From Delphinapterus leucas (lineage: Eukaryota; Chordata; Mammalia; Artiodactyla; Monodontidae), in NCBI RefSeq assembly GCF_002288925.2, contig NW_022098069.1, forward strand, positions 82,988,380 to 83,052,379: a DNA stretch of 64,000 nucleotides, in the 5' to 3' direction. Position numbers and translations under genes: made by a program. The notes under the pieces were generated by a model. It worked only from the letters and a program-made list of their open reading frames with translations, did not search any database and was not told the DNA's origin. Below, piece by piece: positions 12,463 through 26,046 of the stretch; the first letter of the stretch is position 1, and each line of letters begins with the position of its first letter.

Positions 12463-12905
12463 ATGTATTAGTTTCCTAGGACTACCATAACAAATTACTA
12501 CGAACTTGGGGAATAAAACAACAGAAATTCATTCTTTCACAGTTTTGGAGGCCAGAAGTCTGAAATCACGGCGTCTGCAGGGTTGGCAATCCTTGTTGTT
12601 CCTGTAGCAGCGTAGCTCCAGAGCCTCCCTCCATCTTCACAGGGGTCTTCCCATGGCCCCCTCCCCTGTGCCTGCGTATCAAATCTGCCTCTCCCTCTTC
12701 CTCTCCTTTCTCTCATAAGGACACCAGACATTGGGCTTAGGGCCCATCCGAAATCCAGGATGCTCTCATCTCGAGATTCTTAACTTAATAATCATACCTG
12801 CAAAGATCCTGTTTCCAAATAAGGTCACATTCAAAGGCGCCAGGAGTTAGGACCTGGATATATCTTTCGGGGGGTAGGGGTGGGGCAACAGTTTGACCCA
12901 ATATA
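12463..12905 (-). mobile_element. MaLR (MLT1-type) LTR, antisense
   Basis: gtattagtttcctaggactacc at the left, cagttttggaggccagaagtctg, cataaggacaccag, ccaaataaggtcacattc and gtttgacccaatata at the right are the reverse complement of an MLT1-type LTR. No coding sequence. Confidence 0.8.
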
Positions 12906-13525
12906 GCAGAATTAACGGGACCCTACTGATTGGCTGGATGGGGGTGAGGGGCTTTGAAGGAGAAGAGAAACCAAGGGTAGCTTCCGCGAACAACTGGTGG
13001 ATGATGGTGCCATTCACTAAAATAAGTAACACCGGAGGAGAGACAAGTTAGGAGAGGGAAGATGACATCTCTATATTGAGGTGCTTGTGGAAATCCAAGT
13101 GGGGATCAAGTAGGCAGTAGGTCATATAAATTGTGAGCCTAGTAGATGGAGATGAGGGCTGGGCATACAGATTTGGGTGGTAACCGAAACCATGGGCATG
13201 GGTAAGATTGCCAAGGGAGAATCTGCAGAATAAGGAGAACCCTGATCTGAACTCAGATACACAGAATTTTAGGGAGGGACAGGAAGAGTAGCAGTCAGGG
13301 AAGTAGGAGAAAGCATGAGGAGAGTAATGTCCTGGAAAAGCTCAGGGAAGAGAGCTGTTAAAGCAGGAGTGAGCTGTTTCTAAGGAGTTTTAGAGAAACC
13401 AGAATGGATGGAGAGGTGAGGAATGCAAAGAGGATAAAGAAGTATTTCAAGAAGTTTGGCTGTGAAGAGCAAGAGAGATTGGCGGGTGACAAGAGATGCA
13501 GACAGACAATTTTCTTTTGATTTTT

Positions 13526-13740
13526 TTTTTTTTTTTTTGCGGTACGCGGGCCTCTCACTGTTGTGGCTTCTCCCTTTGCGGAGCACAGGCTCCGGATGCG
13601 CAGGCTCAGCGGCCATGGCTCACGGGCCCAGCCGCTCCGCGGCATGTGGGATCCTCCCGGACCGGGGCACGAACCCGTGTGCCCTGCATCGGCAGGCGGT
13701 CTCTCAAACGCTGCGCCACCAGGGAAGCCCTGGGAAGCCC
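13526..13740 (-). mobile_element. Short cetacean tRNA-derived SINE
   Basis: T-run, typical body, and head ccaccagggaagccc followed by a duplicated copy of the last nine bases (gggaagccctgggaagccc). Flanked by ttgattttt on both sides. Confidence 0.92.
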
Positions 13741-13969
13741 TTGATTTTTATTTAAGATGGGAGAGACTTGTGCCTGCTAGAAAGAGAATTCTGCAGGCGG
13801 GAGAGGTGAATGTAAAGGCTAAGTCAAGGTCATTGAGGAGGCAGCACAGGTGAGACATTAACCTCAGACAAGAAGGAAAACATCTCTTGTACTTAAAGGA
13901 GGAAGAGGGGAAAGGATGGCTATAGAAGGAGGCAAGTTTGCTGACTTGATGGCAGGAAGCTAAACGTTT

Positions 13970-14870
13970 TTTTATTCATTCCACAAATATATTTTTTTAC
14001 CAAATAGTTTGCAATGCCTGGCACATGCCAGGCTCTGTTCTAGATGCTAGTGATACAAAGAGAATAAAGCACAGTCTCCATCTCCACAGAACTTACATTT
14101 CAAGTGAGAAGACGGAGAAATATATATGTATGTATGTATTTTTCAATGCCAAGGTAGTTGGTAGACGCTACGAGAAAAAATAAAGAAGCTTAAGGAGAGA
14201 GAGTTTTGGAAGAGTATCTGTTTAAATGGGGTGCCTAGGTTCAGCCTCTCTGAGGTAGGCAATGAAAAGGCAAGGCATTAAAGATCTAGGAGGAGCATTC
14301 CAGGCAGAGAGAACAACAGATATACAGGTCCTGAGGCAGGTATATTGTTGGCAGCCGCAAAGAATAATAGCAAGGAGGCCCCCTGAGACTCATATAATAT
14401 TGTAAGTCAATTCTACTTCAGTTGTTTTTTACAAAGTAAGGAGGCCAGTGCAGCTGCAGCAGAGCAAGGTAGGAGAGAGGTATGAGAATGGTAGGCAGGG
14501 TTCCGGTCACAGAGGTTTAGTAGTCTTTGGTGAAGACTTTAGATTTTTAGTCTAAGAGTGATGGGGACCTCTTGGAAGGTTTTGAATAGAGAAGTGACAT
14601 AATTTGTGAACAAATAATTTGGCTGCATGTGCAGAATAGATGGTAGGGAGCAAGGAAGGAAGTAGGGAGTCCAGTTAGGAAGTTACTGCACCAGTCAGAT
14701 GAGAGATGATGGTGGCTTGGACAGGCATGGTAGCTGTGGAGGGGTTAAAAAAAAAAAAAAAAGTCGAATTGAGCATCTATCCTGAAAGTGATGCCCACAG
14801 GACTTACTGACAGACTGAAGATGGGATGTGAAAGAAAAAAAGTAAAGAGCCTCAAACACCTCAGACTGGC
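13970..14870 (-). repeat. Second L2 (antisense), tandem to the first
   Basis: Begins again with an L2 3' end in reverse (ttcattccacaaatat; gcctggcacatgccaggc) and runs through gagcattccaggcagagag, agtgacataatttg and gagagatgatggtggcttgg, the reversed RT tail. An A-run interrupts at 14748-14762. Confidence 0.85.
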
Positions 14871-14984
14871 TGAGGTAGAACTGATTCCTTCAAAGAAACC
14901 CTAGCCCAGGTGTATGAAGAACGTTTGGATAAGTACATAACACAGGGAGAAGGGAAGGAAGTGTGTATCTGCTAGAGGCCTGTA

Positions 14985-15175
14985 TGTCATTTTCATGTGT
15001 CATCTCATTGAATCCTCTCCACCACCTTTGGTGATATTATTATCCTTAATTTTAGAGGTAAGAAAAAATTGCAATTTAAGTTAAATTTAATAATTTACTC
15101 AAGCCATAGCTTATACGTGAATTTTAACTCGAGACTGTCTAACAACTATGTTCTTTTCGCTAGCTTAGAAAAATA
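14985..15175 (-). repeat. MIR SINE (antisense)
   Basis: catgtgtcatctcattgaatcc and gatattattatccttaattttag are the reversed MIR 3' half. Confidence 0.75.
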
Positions 15176-15844
15176 ACACTTTTACAGCACTCGTACAAAT
15201 TAAAAGATTTAATTTATTTTGAAGCACACTGTACTTAAGAAAAGTCAGCTTTAACTAGATGATAGTTCAAAGGCATGTATTCATTTTGGGAACAATTCTG
15301 AAAGACTTTTTAGGTTCTCAAGGGCTACAGAGGCTAATCGCACTAGTTATTTCCCATTTCTAATTTCACTTTCAAAAGATTTATCCCTAGTACAATTTTT
15401 GCACTTATTAGCAGTTATGCCATTTCTTTTTGATGCATGAAGATAGATCCAGAGCTAGAGACTGTTCTCCCTAAGAATTTGGGCAAGGGCTAGAAGAGAG
15501 AGGGGACGAAGTACACGGACAACGCACATAGTGATGGTAACTCTTCAGCTCTGGTCAACGAAAACTTAAGGGGAGAACATAGCATGCGGAAAACTGGAGC
15601 AGGGAACCCAGGGAAGCCTATCCATGGTCCCAAGTCTCTAAGATTCCTTAGGATCTGGACACTGGAACAATTCAAAGTAAGTCTGTTTCCATCTGGACAA
15701 GATTCTTAAAAGGAGCTGAGGGTAAAACCACTTCGTTTCTTTATATTTCTCTCCATAAATGTTTATACTCTCTTTTCAACCCGGAGGAACATAACACTGG
15801 GCATATTTAAGAGTTTTCACCAAAAGCACTGAAGGAAGAGGCAG
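15176..15844. other. Unassigned intergenic sequence
   Basis: No gene or nameable repeat. Confidence 0.45.
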
Positions 15845-16120
15845 TGGGATATAATGGAAAGGGCAAGGGCAATTCAGAGACTAAGGTGGCACCGTAGCGG
15901 AGGTTCAGGAAAGGGTTGTGGACCTCAGAATGCCTGCTCTACGCTGAGTGTGCAGCCTCGGGTAGGTCATTTTCTGTGAGCCTCAGGATCCTCATTGGTT
16001 AAATAGGGATAAATGAGAGTAAAAATAGGAACTACGTCATATGTTCCTATGAGAATAAAATGAGACAGTCTATATAAAGTACTTAGCGAAAGGGCTTAAC
16101 AAGAGTTTGTTACTATTAAT
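15845..16120 (+). repeat. MIR SINE (sense)
   Basis: cagcctcgggtaggtcattt, gagcctcaggatcctcattgg and gagaataaaatgagacag follow the MIR order. A second, weaker MIR-like piece follows at about 16,130-16,260. Confidence 0.75.
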
Positions 16121-16369
16121 AAGTTTCACTAACAGTGTGACTCTAGACAAATGGCTTAAACGTTTTTGCCTTTTATTTTCTCAGCCATAAAATGATGGCT
16201 AGAACTAGGTGATACTGCAGATTTCTTTACAGCTTTATAGTTACGATGTTATGTGTGTTGTTTCTTAAGGTGACAGAAAAGAAATGATATCTGTCAGTGG
16301 TAGCCACCAGGTGGCAATAGTGAAGAGTTTAACTGCCATCCCATTTTGGGGGAAACTTCCTAATTTTTT

Positions 16370-17240
16370 CAGTATACAAATTCAAAAAAACAACAAAAAG
16401 CTTTAATCGTTTGTAATCCTTATTCCCAAGGAACTACCATTAAAATTTTCATGTATAACCTTCCATCCAGTTTATTTCTTTACATATATATATATATATA
16501 TAAATTATTATTTTTCAATTTTATAAGAAATGAGGATAACAGATGTATTGTTTTGTAATCAGTTTTTTTAACACAAAAATATATGGTGAACACCTTCCAT
16601 AGCAACTAATGTAGTTCTACACCATCATTCTTAAAAGTTCCATGGTATTCCACAGGTATTTGTTTAATTGAACCATCCTCTACTTAGCAAACACTGACTG
16701 GAAAAATTTCCAGAAGTGGAATGCCTGGGCTATGCACCTTTTTTTTTTCTTTAAGGCTTTGATACATACCACAAATTTGTCTTTTCCTATATTTTTTGGT
16801 TTTGTGTCTGGTAGAGCAAGGTCCCTTATCAGTGCCTTCCTTCAGAATTTAATTGACTATATAAAGCCTTTATTCTTCCTGATGAAATTTTAAATCTTTT
16901 AATCAAATTTTGCCCCTCTGTCTCCCCTAAAAATTTTGCTGGGATTTTGATTGATACTGTGTTAAATTTATAGGTTAATTTGGGGGGAATTTTCATCATT
17001 ACAATATTATGTCTTTCCATCCAGCAATATGGCACACTTCACTATTCATTCAATTCTGTCAGTAAAATTTCCATATTATTTAGTTTCCATTTAGTTTACT
17101 TCTGGATATTTTTTTGGTTGCTGTTAATAAATATTATCTTTTAAAATATTCTTCTGAAGGCTTTTGCTGGTATATAGGAACACTATTAATTTTAGGATTA
17201 TTGATTTTGTAATTGGCCATGATACTGAACTCACTTAACG
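16370..17240 (-). repeat. Old L1 3' part (antisense)
   Basis: Reverse complement of the L1 ORF2 C-terminus and 3' UTR: minus-strand translation near 16,830-17,035 gives an L1-like stretch (NTVSIKIPAKFLGETE). Contains a (TA)n tract at 16482-16503. Broken frame. Confidence 0.7.
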
Positions 17241-17255
17241 GGTCTAATATTCTTA

Positions 17256-17535
17256 TCTATCCATTCATTCATTCTGTAAATATTCAGGCACTATTCTGGG
17301 TCCTGGAAATAAGCAGTAAAAAAAAAAAAAAAAATCTGTTCTCAAGATCTTTACATTCTACTGAGAAGAAATACTAAACAAATAAATATATGACAGGTGG
17401 TGATAAGTGCTAAGAAGGTGGGGGAAGCATAGTAAGAGAATGGAAAGTGACCACAAAAAATACTACTTCAGTTAACATGTTCAAATAAGGCCCCTCTGAT
17501 AAGTTGAAGTTTGAGGAGAGACCTAAAATGATGTT
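17256..17535 (-). repeat. L2 3' end (antisense)
   Basis: ccattcattcattctgtaaatattc, then tctttacattctactgag, then gataagtgctaagaagg, the reversed L2 3' UTR. An A-run lies at 17319-17335. Confidence 0.8.
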
Positions 17536-17724
17536 GTTTTTCTTGGGTTTTCCCAGTAGGTATATATACATCATTATACACTTCCCACCCACAGCAGGAT
17601 TTCCATGCTCCTGGAAGATTGCCTGTCCAGTGGCAGCAACACCAAGGATTTAGTCTCTAAAGGACGCTTCGAGGGTTTTCAGTGTGCTGGATTTAAAGAA
17701 TGGCTCCACAAGTCCTTCCAGCCA

Positions 17725-18295
17725 CAACACAACAAAGTGGAACAGCTATATGTATACTTATATCCCCATATCCCCTCCCTCTTGCGTCTCCCTCCCTCCC
17801 ACCCTCCCTCTCCCACCCCTCTAGGTGGTCACAAAGCACCGAGCTGATTTCCCTGTGCTACACGATGCTCCCCACTAGCTATCTGTTTTACATTTAGTAG
17901 TGTATATATGTCCATGCCACTCTCTCACTTTGTCCCAGCTTACCCTTCCCCCTCCCCATGTCCTCAAGTCCTTTCTCTATGTCTGCGTCTTTATTCCTGT
18001 CCTGCCTCTAGGGTTCATCGGAACCATTTTTTTAGATTCCATATATATATGTGTTAGCATACGGTATTTGTTTTTCTCTTTCTGACTTATTTCACTCTGT
18101 ATGACAGACTCTAGGTCCATCCACCTCACTACAAATAACTCAATTTCATTCTTTTATGGCTGAGTAATATTCCCTTGTATACATGTGCCACATCTTCTTC
18201 ATCCATTCCTCTGTCGATGGACACTTAGGTTGCTTCCATGTCCTGGCTATTGTAAATAGAGCTGCAATGAACACTGTGGTACATGACTCTTTTTG
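17725..18295 (-). mobile_element. 5'-truncated L1 3' end (antisense), cetartiodactyl type
   Basis: cacaacaaagtggaacagc through catgactctttttgaa follows the 3' UTR of the L1 lineage seen elsewhere in this window (compare 26,511-27,090), with about 570 bp retained. Confidence 0.85.
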
Positions 18296-18712
18296 AACTC
18301 ATCATATAGATTCTTAACCCCATAATGCTTTGCTCTAATCTAGCCTAACTTCCCACTTTTCTTAATCTATCCTGACTCTTTCATTGTGCTGTCATGAGTC
18401 AAATCCCCCGTTGCCCTTAACAACTCTTCTAACCTTTCCCTTTATCTTCTTACTCTAACCAAAAACCTGGCCGTCTCCTCGTTTCCTTGCAATACTCTCA
18501 AGTTGTAGGTGTTTTGTCTTGTTTTGTTTTAAATCCTTCGAGTCCTGCTTGCTCTCCATTGCCAAATCCAAACCTTTCCCCTTCCTTCCAAAATCCTAGT
18601 TCCCTTGAGATGCACACCATTACACTACTGCCTGAACCTACCCAGGCTGATTGCCTGCTAAAACCAAAATATCAACATTCTCGATAGAATTTAAACAATA
18701 CACAGAGTTTCA
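18296..18712. other. Unassigned sequence left of the HMGN2 retrocopy
   Basis: Pyrimidine-rich text (e.g. ctcctcgtttccttgc); no gene, repeat family unclear. Confidence 0.4.
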
Positions 18713-19948
<1,236 letters not shown>

Positions 19949-21600
19949 AAACTATCCAGGATACAATCAAAATTACTAAGCATACAAAGAACCAGGAAAA
20001 ATCTCAATTCACATGGGAAAAAAAGATGTCAATGCTGAGAGAACACAGATAGTGGAGGTATCTGACAAAGGCTTTGGAGCAGCTACTTGAGAGACAATTC
20101 TCCATTGTGATCTCTTGTATTTCTGTATGTCTTTTGGGCAAGGGCATTAACAGCTTTTTTCCTGGACTATCTTTTCAGGGATTTTTGTATAGCAAACATC
20201 CTTGGAAGACAGAGATAATGTCTTCCTCTGGGGCCAAGGGCAGATTTGTTTGCTGTCTAGAATAAAAGAGAGAATGTCTCTCTCCAGGGCACAGTTGGAT
20301 AGGTTTGCTAGTCCCGCATTACAAATTGGAGTTTCCCATCAAGTTCCTCTCCTATAATGAAACTCACTGCATGTGCAGGTATCACCTGGTCCTCCTGGTA
20401 TTACTTGGTGGGACCTGGGGCTCAGGAAACTGGCATAAATGTTGATATTCTACTTCCTGCTACTGCTCTAGGCAATAAATGGTCCTTTGTCTCTGACCCA
20501 GGAGACTCACAACTTCTGCCACTATCCATTAAACTGTGGCAGCCTAACGTGTTAACTTGCAAGTAAGGTAAAATCCCAGACCCTTCAAAGTTCTCAACGC
20601 TATTATAAAAATTATCTTAACAAGCAATCAAAAGCACTTTTGAAACCAATGGAAAAATATATAGTATCAGCAAAGAAATAGAAAATATAAAGAAGAAACA
20701 TATGTTTAGTTTGGAATTGAAATATATAGTAGCCAAAATTATAAAAATTCATTGGATGGTCTCAGTAGCCGAGAAGATGACAGAGAAAAGTATCAGTGAA
20801 TTTGAAAACAGATCATTACAAATTATCCAACCTGAACAACAGAGAAAAAAAAATTGGATAAACAATGAATAGAATCTCAGGGACCTGTGGGATAATAACA
20901 AAAGGTGTTGAAAATTTTTTGAATAAATAATGAATGAAAAGTCTCAAGTTTGGCAAAAGACACAAACCTACAGATTCAAGAAGCTCAACAAAGTCCAAAC
21001 ATAATGAACATAAAGAAGTCTGTGCCCAGAAACATCATCATCAAAATGCTGAAAAATAAAGACAAAGAAAAAAATCTTGAAAGCAGCCAGAGAAATGCAA
21101 TCTATTACCTACAGAATAACAACAATTTGAGATACCATGCAGTCTGGAAGGAAGGGACACAACATTTTTAAAGTGCTGAAAGAAAAGAATGGTCAACACG
21201 TAATAGTATATGCCGTAAAAATATCTTTCAGAAATCAAGGTGAAATAATGGCATTCTCAGATGAAGAAAAAATAAAAGAACTCAGTGCCAGCAGGTCTGT
21301 TCTAAAAGAATTGCTAAAAGAAATTCTTTAGGCAGAAGAGAAATGATACCAGAAGGAAACTGGAGCATCAGGAATGAAGAAAGAGCACCAGGAATGGTGA
21401 ATACCTGTATAAATATGGTAGACTATTCTCCTCTTGAATTCATAAAATACGTTTGATGTTAAAGGCAAAAAGTACAACATTGCCTGAGGGGGGTTTTGAC
21501 ACATGTAGATGTAATTGATGACGACTAGACCATAAAGGGGAGAGGATAAATGGGCCTATGTGGTGGTAAGCGTTCTATATTTCACTTGAAGTGGGGGAAA
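19949..21600 (+). repeat. HAL1-like element (half-L1)
   Basis: Sequence such as ctatccaggatacaatcaaa, gcagccagagaaatgc, ggcattctcagatgaag and gaattgctaaaagaaattc matches the ORF1-only L1 relative HAL1. Its frame is broken. It is split by an unrelated insert at about 20,086-20,598. Confidence 0.7.
20086..20598 (+). mobile_element. LTR-like insert inside the HAL1 element
   Basis: About 510 bp that does not belong to HAL1, since HAL1 text stops at ggagcagctac and resumes at gctattataaaaattatc. It carries aataaatggtcctttgtctc near 20,475, like an LTR poly(A) region. No clear TSD seen; family not identified. Confidence 0.4.
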
Positions 21601-21717
21601 AAAATTGATTCTAAGCAGATTTAAAAAGTTTAAATATTTGCATTCCTTGAACCTTGTTTTTGCCTCTAGGACTTTGCAGTTGCTTTTCCCTTTGCCTGAA
21701 AAACCATTTCCCCATAT

Positions 21718-22015
21718 ATACTGTCAGCCCTCCCTATCTGAGGGTTCTGCATCCATGGAGTCAACCAATCTCAGATGGAAAATATTTGGAAAAAAATTCC
21801 AGAAAGTTCCAAAAAGCAAAACTTGAATTTGTCATGTGCTAACAACTATTTACATAGGATTTACATTGTATTAGGTATTATACATAATCTGGAGATGATT
21901 TAAAGTATATGGGAGGATGTGTGTAGGTTATATGCAAATACTACCCCATTTTATATAAGGTCTCTGATCATTTATGGATTTTGGTATCCTCAGGGGTCCT
22001 GGAACAAATTCCCAG
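21718..22015 (-). mobile_element. MER2-like (Tigger-derived) DNA transposon
   Basis: tactgtcagccctccctatc at the left and ctcaggggtcctggaac at the right enclose the MER2 core (gttccaaaaagcaaaacttg; acataatctggagatgattt; ttatggattttggtatcc). A sister copy is at 44,222. Confidence 0.85.
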
Positions 22016-22631
22016 AGGAACTGAGTGTTTTATTCATGGCATCTAGCTAGGTTTTTCTTTTTATTTCAATTTGTATGTTTTAACTGGTAGTTTTAATACA
22101 TATACATTTTGATTTTTGATGTATTTGAACTTATTTCAACATCATTTTTGTTTATGTTTACCTTGCTTTTTCGGAGCCACTTTTTCACCCTTTTGGAGGT
22201 ATTTTTTAAAAAATTAACTTTTGTTCAGAGTTTTAAAACTCCATTTCTCCCTTTATTTGGAATTCGTACGGTATATTTGTACTTTCTAGAAGTTTTCTTG
22301 TACCTCTAACTTAACAAAATGTAAACAGTATATTAACCCGTCTTCTAAACAAAATGACTACTCCTCCTCTCAATGCCTACATGCTAGTGTTATTCAAGGT
22401 ATTAGTTCTGTACATTTTTTTAAACCTCACAAATCAGACATTTTTTCAGACAATGTTTAGTTGACAAGTTTGTTTACCTTTTGATTCACTCACCATTCTA
22501 TCTTGCACCTCAGACCATTCTTCTAGGATAATTTCTTTGTAAATTTTTTTTAAAAGCTCTCAAAAAGCACTTACTTTATGCCAGGTTTTAAGTTCTTTTT
22601 TTAATTTGGATTATGATATTGTTATGGGTTT
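22016..22631 (-). repeat. Old L1-like sequence (antisense)
   Basis: T-rich text resembling an old L1 in reverse; weak assignment, no frame. Confidence 0.4.
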
Positions 22632-22818
22632 TTAAAAAATATATTTATTTATTTGGTTGCACTGTGTCTTACTTGCGGCAGACGGGCTCCTTAATTGTGG
22701 CACGGGAACTCTTAGTTGCAGCATGCATGTGAGATCTAGTTCCCTGACCAGGGATCAAACCCGGGCCCCCTGCATTGGGAGCGTGGTGTCTTATCCACTG
22801 GGCCACGAGGGAAGTCCC
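22632..22818 (-). mobile_element. CHR-1/Bov-tA-like SINE (antisense)
   Basis: Left A/T-rich tail in reverse, ccctgaccagggatcaaacc and the reversed head ccacgagggaagtccc. Confidence 0.85.
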
Positions 22819-22895
22819 TAACTTCTACTTTCTACTAATTCATCTAATCCTCATAACAATTCCATGAGGTATATACTATTATTGTCAACATTTTA

Positions 22896-22983
22896 TTTAT
22901 TTTTTTAACATCTTTATTGGAGTATAATTGCTTTACAATGGTGTGTTAGTTTCTGCTTTACAACAAAGTGAATCAGCTATACA
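22896..22983 (-). mobile_element. Very short L1 3' stub with perfect 19-bp TSD
   Basis: Only the last ~88 bp of an L1 (ctttattggagtataattgc to gaatcagctatacat) plus a short tail. The direct repeat tattattgtcaacatttta occurs at 22877-22895 and 22984-23002 without mismatch, so this is a complete, heavily 5'-truncated insertion. Confidence 0.93.
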
Positions 22984-23002
22984 TATTATTGTCAACATTT
23001 TA

Positions 23003-23830
23003 CAAACGAGAAAACTGAAGCACAGAGATGTTAACTCACTTGCCTAATATCCCACAACTAGCAAATGGCAGAACAGGAATTCAAACCAAGCAGACTTTAA
23101 ATATTCTTAACCTGTTTGAAATACTGCTTCTCATATATCATTTAGGAGTTCCTTTAATGCAGGTCTCTGAGGTAAACTCTCAGTTCTCATTTAACTTAAA
23201 TGTTTCTTTTTTACTCTTGTTCTTGAACAATAGCTTGGGTGAGTACACACTTCTAGCTCACTTTCAGCACTTGAAAGATATTATTCCATTAACTTTTGGT
23301 TTCTATTGATGCTGATGAGAAATCCGTTGTCATTTTAATTGTTCTGATCTGTCCTTTCTCTTTGGCTGCTTTTATGATCTTTTGCTGTGAGTTCTTCAGT
23401 TTCTTTACTATGTGTCATTATGCATTTCTTTTTATTTACCCTGCTTTGGTTATGTTGTGATTCTTTTTTTTTTTAAAGATACTTTTTCTAGTTCTTTTTT
23501 AAAAATTTTATTTATTTTATTTATTTATTTTTGGCTGCATTGGGTCTTCATTGCTGCACAGGGGCTTTCTCTAGTTGCGGCACTTCGTTGTGGAGCACGG
23601 GCTCTAGGCGTGTGGCCTTCAGTAGTTGTGGCTCGCGAGCTCAGTATTTGTGGTGCATGGGCTTAGTTGCTCAGTGGCATGTGGGATCTTCGCGGACCAG
23701 GGATCGAACCCGTGTCCTCTGCATTGGCGGGTGGATTCTTAATGACTGCGCCACCAGGGAAGTCCGGTTATGTTGTGATTCTTAAAACTGCAGGTACCTG
23801 TTTTTCATCCTTTCTGCAAAAGTCATAGTA
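23003..23830 (-). repeat. Old L1-like sequence (antisense), split by a SINE
   Basis: Phrases such as gattttgctgtgagttcttc-like text and tttatttaccctgctttgg resemble an old L1 5' region in reverse. Starts with a MIR-like piece (tttacaaacgagaaaactgaag near 22,998). Weak. Confidence 0.4.
23467..23765 (-). mobile_element. CHR-2-type long SINE (antisense)
   Basis: ttggctgcattgggtcttc body, head ccaccagggaagtcc. Perfect 18-bp TSD ggttatgttgtgattctt at 23449-23466 and 23766-23783. An internal part of the body is missing, so it is shorter than full-length copies. Confidence 0.95.
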
Positions 23831-23879
23831 CTATTTCTTTAAATATCGCATCTCATTTAGAACATTTGTAACCAGTGGG

Positions 23880-24310
23880 AGGTAAGGGGCAGGGACTGAC
23901 TGACTGACAAGAGGCATGAGGGAACTTTCTGGGGTGATGGATATGTTCTATTTTTTGATAGGAGTTTGTGTTATACCCATATATGCACTTGTAAAAACTC
24001 ACTGAATGATGCATTTAAGATTTGTGCATTTTACTATATGTAAATTTTACCTAGGTGGGAAAAAAGAACTATAAAACAGTATTGAACACTAGTTAATGGA
24101 AACGTCTCGAAATCTTTAGAGGTGAGGTCTACAACTTACTCTAAAATACATCAAAAAAAGAGAATGCATTGATGGATGGGTAAAAGAATGGACAGATAAG
24201 TGATATAGCAAATGTAACAAAATGTTAATTCTAGAATTTAATTGGTGGATAATAGTGTTCACAATTCTTTCAACTTTTCTGTATGTTTAAAATGTTTTAT
24301 AAAATGTTGG
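23880..24310 (+). repeat. Old L1 3' UTR (sense)
   Basis: gagggaactttctggggtgatgg, gatttgtgcattttactatatg and the following second tail-like block (caacttttctgtatgtttaaaatg) match an old L1 3' UTR. Confidence 0.65.
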
Positions 24311-25440
24311 GGGAGAATATTGCTTCTCCTTTATTCTATTCTGTCCTTCTGAGATTACAATTAGTTATATGACAGGCTCTCTCATCCTAGTGTCCATCTC
24401 TTAATTATCTCTTTCATACTTTTAGTTCCTTGCCTCTCTGTAGTATACCCTAGATAGTTTCTTCAGATAAATCTTCTCATTTATTAACTTTCTTTTCATT
24501 TGCATCTCATTTTTTCTTTAATCTTTGCACTGAGTTTTGTCATTACAACAATGACATTTCTCATGTGTAGAAAGTCTACCCTCTCCCACCTGCCTCCCCC
24601 TCTGCCTGTTCATTAGGCCTTGCTCATCTTTTGTCATTACATCCTTTATTTTTAACATTTGGAGTATAGTTATTCTATACGCTATCACCTGCCCTACTAT
24701 GGTCCTTGGAGTTCTGTATCTGTTGAATATTATTTCTACAGATACTCGCGGAAGTTTGGCTTCTTGGTGCTTGTAGTTCTTTGACTGTGAGCTCATTGCC
24801 TGACCTTAATCTTGGGAGTCCTCTTGACCTAAATTGGGGATGTTTCCTTCCAGAAAAGTTTTGCTTCTGTTTCTGCTCATAGCTGGGGAGCAACACAGAC
24901 TTAAAATTAATTCAGCTCCCATAGGGAGTCTTGTTTCAGGGAGGGAGTCCCATGCACGGCTTTCCACTTGGCAACTGGTCCAGGGCTGTGCATCAAGATT
25001 GCGGCTGTTGACAGGACTTATCCTGATATGTCCTCCTATCTGCTTGCTCATCAGCCTGGGCTAAGGGTTTGTGCCTTATAGAGCATATCTCATGTAGATG
25101 ATACCCATTCTGCCAGAGCAGGACCCCTCAAAGAGCCTTACCAGCCATGCTTCTGGAAGAAAATATTCGATATTCTTTATTTGTAAAGGAAGTATCCTAT
25201 TCCTAATTTACCAAAGATTTTAAAATTAAAACTGGATGTTAAATTTTGTATCAAATGCCTTTTCCGTATCTGTAGAGATGATGACAGATAAGATTTTTCT
25301 CCTTTAAGCAATTTATTAAGAATTCTTTTCTCTCCTAGATTCATTGCCTGCTCTAAAACGGGAACTGTGCTCTTTGAGTATTTTTCCTTTGCCAGATGGC
25401 ACAATGTTATGTCAGTAGAAGGCGCTGGAAGGACTTTTCC
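24311..25440 (-). repeat. Old L1-like sequence (antisense)
   Basis: The part at 25,170-25,420 matches reversed L1 ORF2 (ttaaattttgtatcaaatgcc; gagatgatgacagataag). The rest is weaker. No intact frame. Confidence 0.45.
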
Positions 25441-26046
25441 TTCTTAGTTCTTGCTTGCTTTCTTGCCTGACACTTGACACACACATAGCTTCTCTCGCAC
25501 CTCCCGCCCTGCAGTGCTTTGCCTTTCCCTGGCTGCTGCACTACAGATAGCTCCTTACTGCCTGGCTCCTACAGTGAAGGGGCTTCCCCAGCACCAGGCT
25601 CCTGCATTCCGGGCAATTTCCCCAGCACCCAGCAGCTTCCCCAGATCCACCTTCAGACTTCCGGAGCAGAGTGGCTCCCACAAGACACCGACCCATGAAC
25701 AGCTTTCTCTGGTACCCTAGAGGGTAAACTTTCAGTATATTCCAGAAGATGGATTTCTAGCATGCTTCACTGGCACACAACCAAAGCAAATTCCCCGCCA
25801 CTCAGTAAGCCATGGCCTTGCCCTCTCTAACGAGGTCTAGATCTCAGGCTGCAGCTGGGGGCAGGGCCCGGGGTACCTTGGGGAATCTATCTCAGCCCTA
25901 GGGGTAGTAATTACTTCTTATATCTGATATTCCTATATTTACAGTTCTCTTCACTTTCTACTAGCTAACCCCTTGTTGCCCCAATCCCATCATAGTTAAT
26001 AATTCTCTATATTAAACTTTGCATGGTCGGATCACTGTGGTTTCTA
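25441..26046. repeat. Unclassified repeat-like block, possibly LTR
   Basis: C-rich text (cttccccagcaccaggctcc) then gtaagccatggccttgccctc and attaaactttgcatgg; it interrupts old L1 sequence on both sides, so it is probably an insertion. No TSD found. Confidence 0.35.

Larger units (their letters stand above)
11172..13965 (-). repeat. L2 (antisense), broken by four insertions
   Basis: Starts with the reverse complement of an L2 3' end (gtgccaggcactgtgctag near 11207), then continues into purine-rich text matching the L2 RT region in reverse (aactggtggatgatggtgcc near 12990; gtggaaatccaagtgg near 13087). Interrupted by a + strand MaLR LTR, a CHR-1-like SINE, a - strand MaLR LTR and a short SINE. 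Confidence 0.75.
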
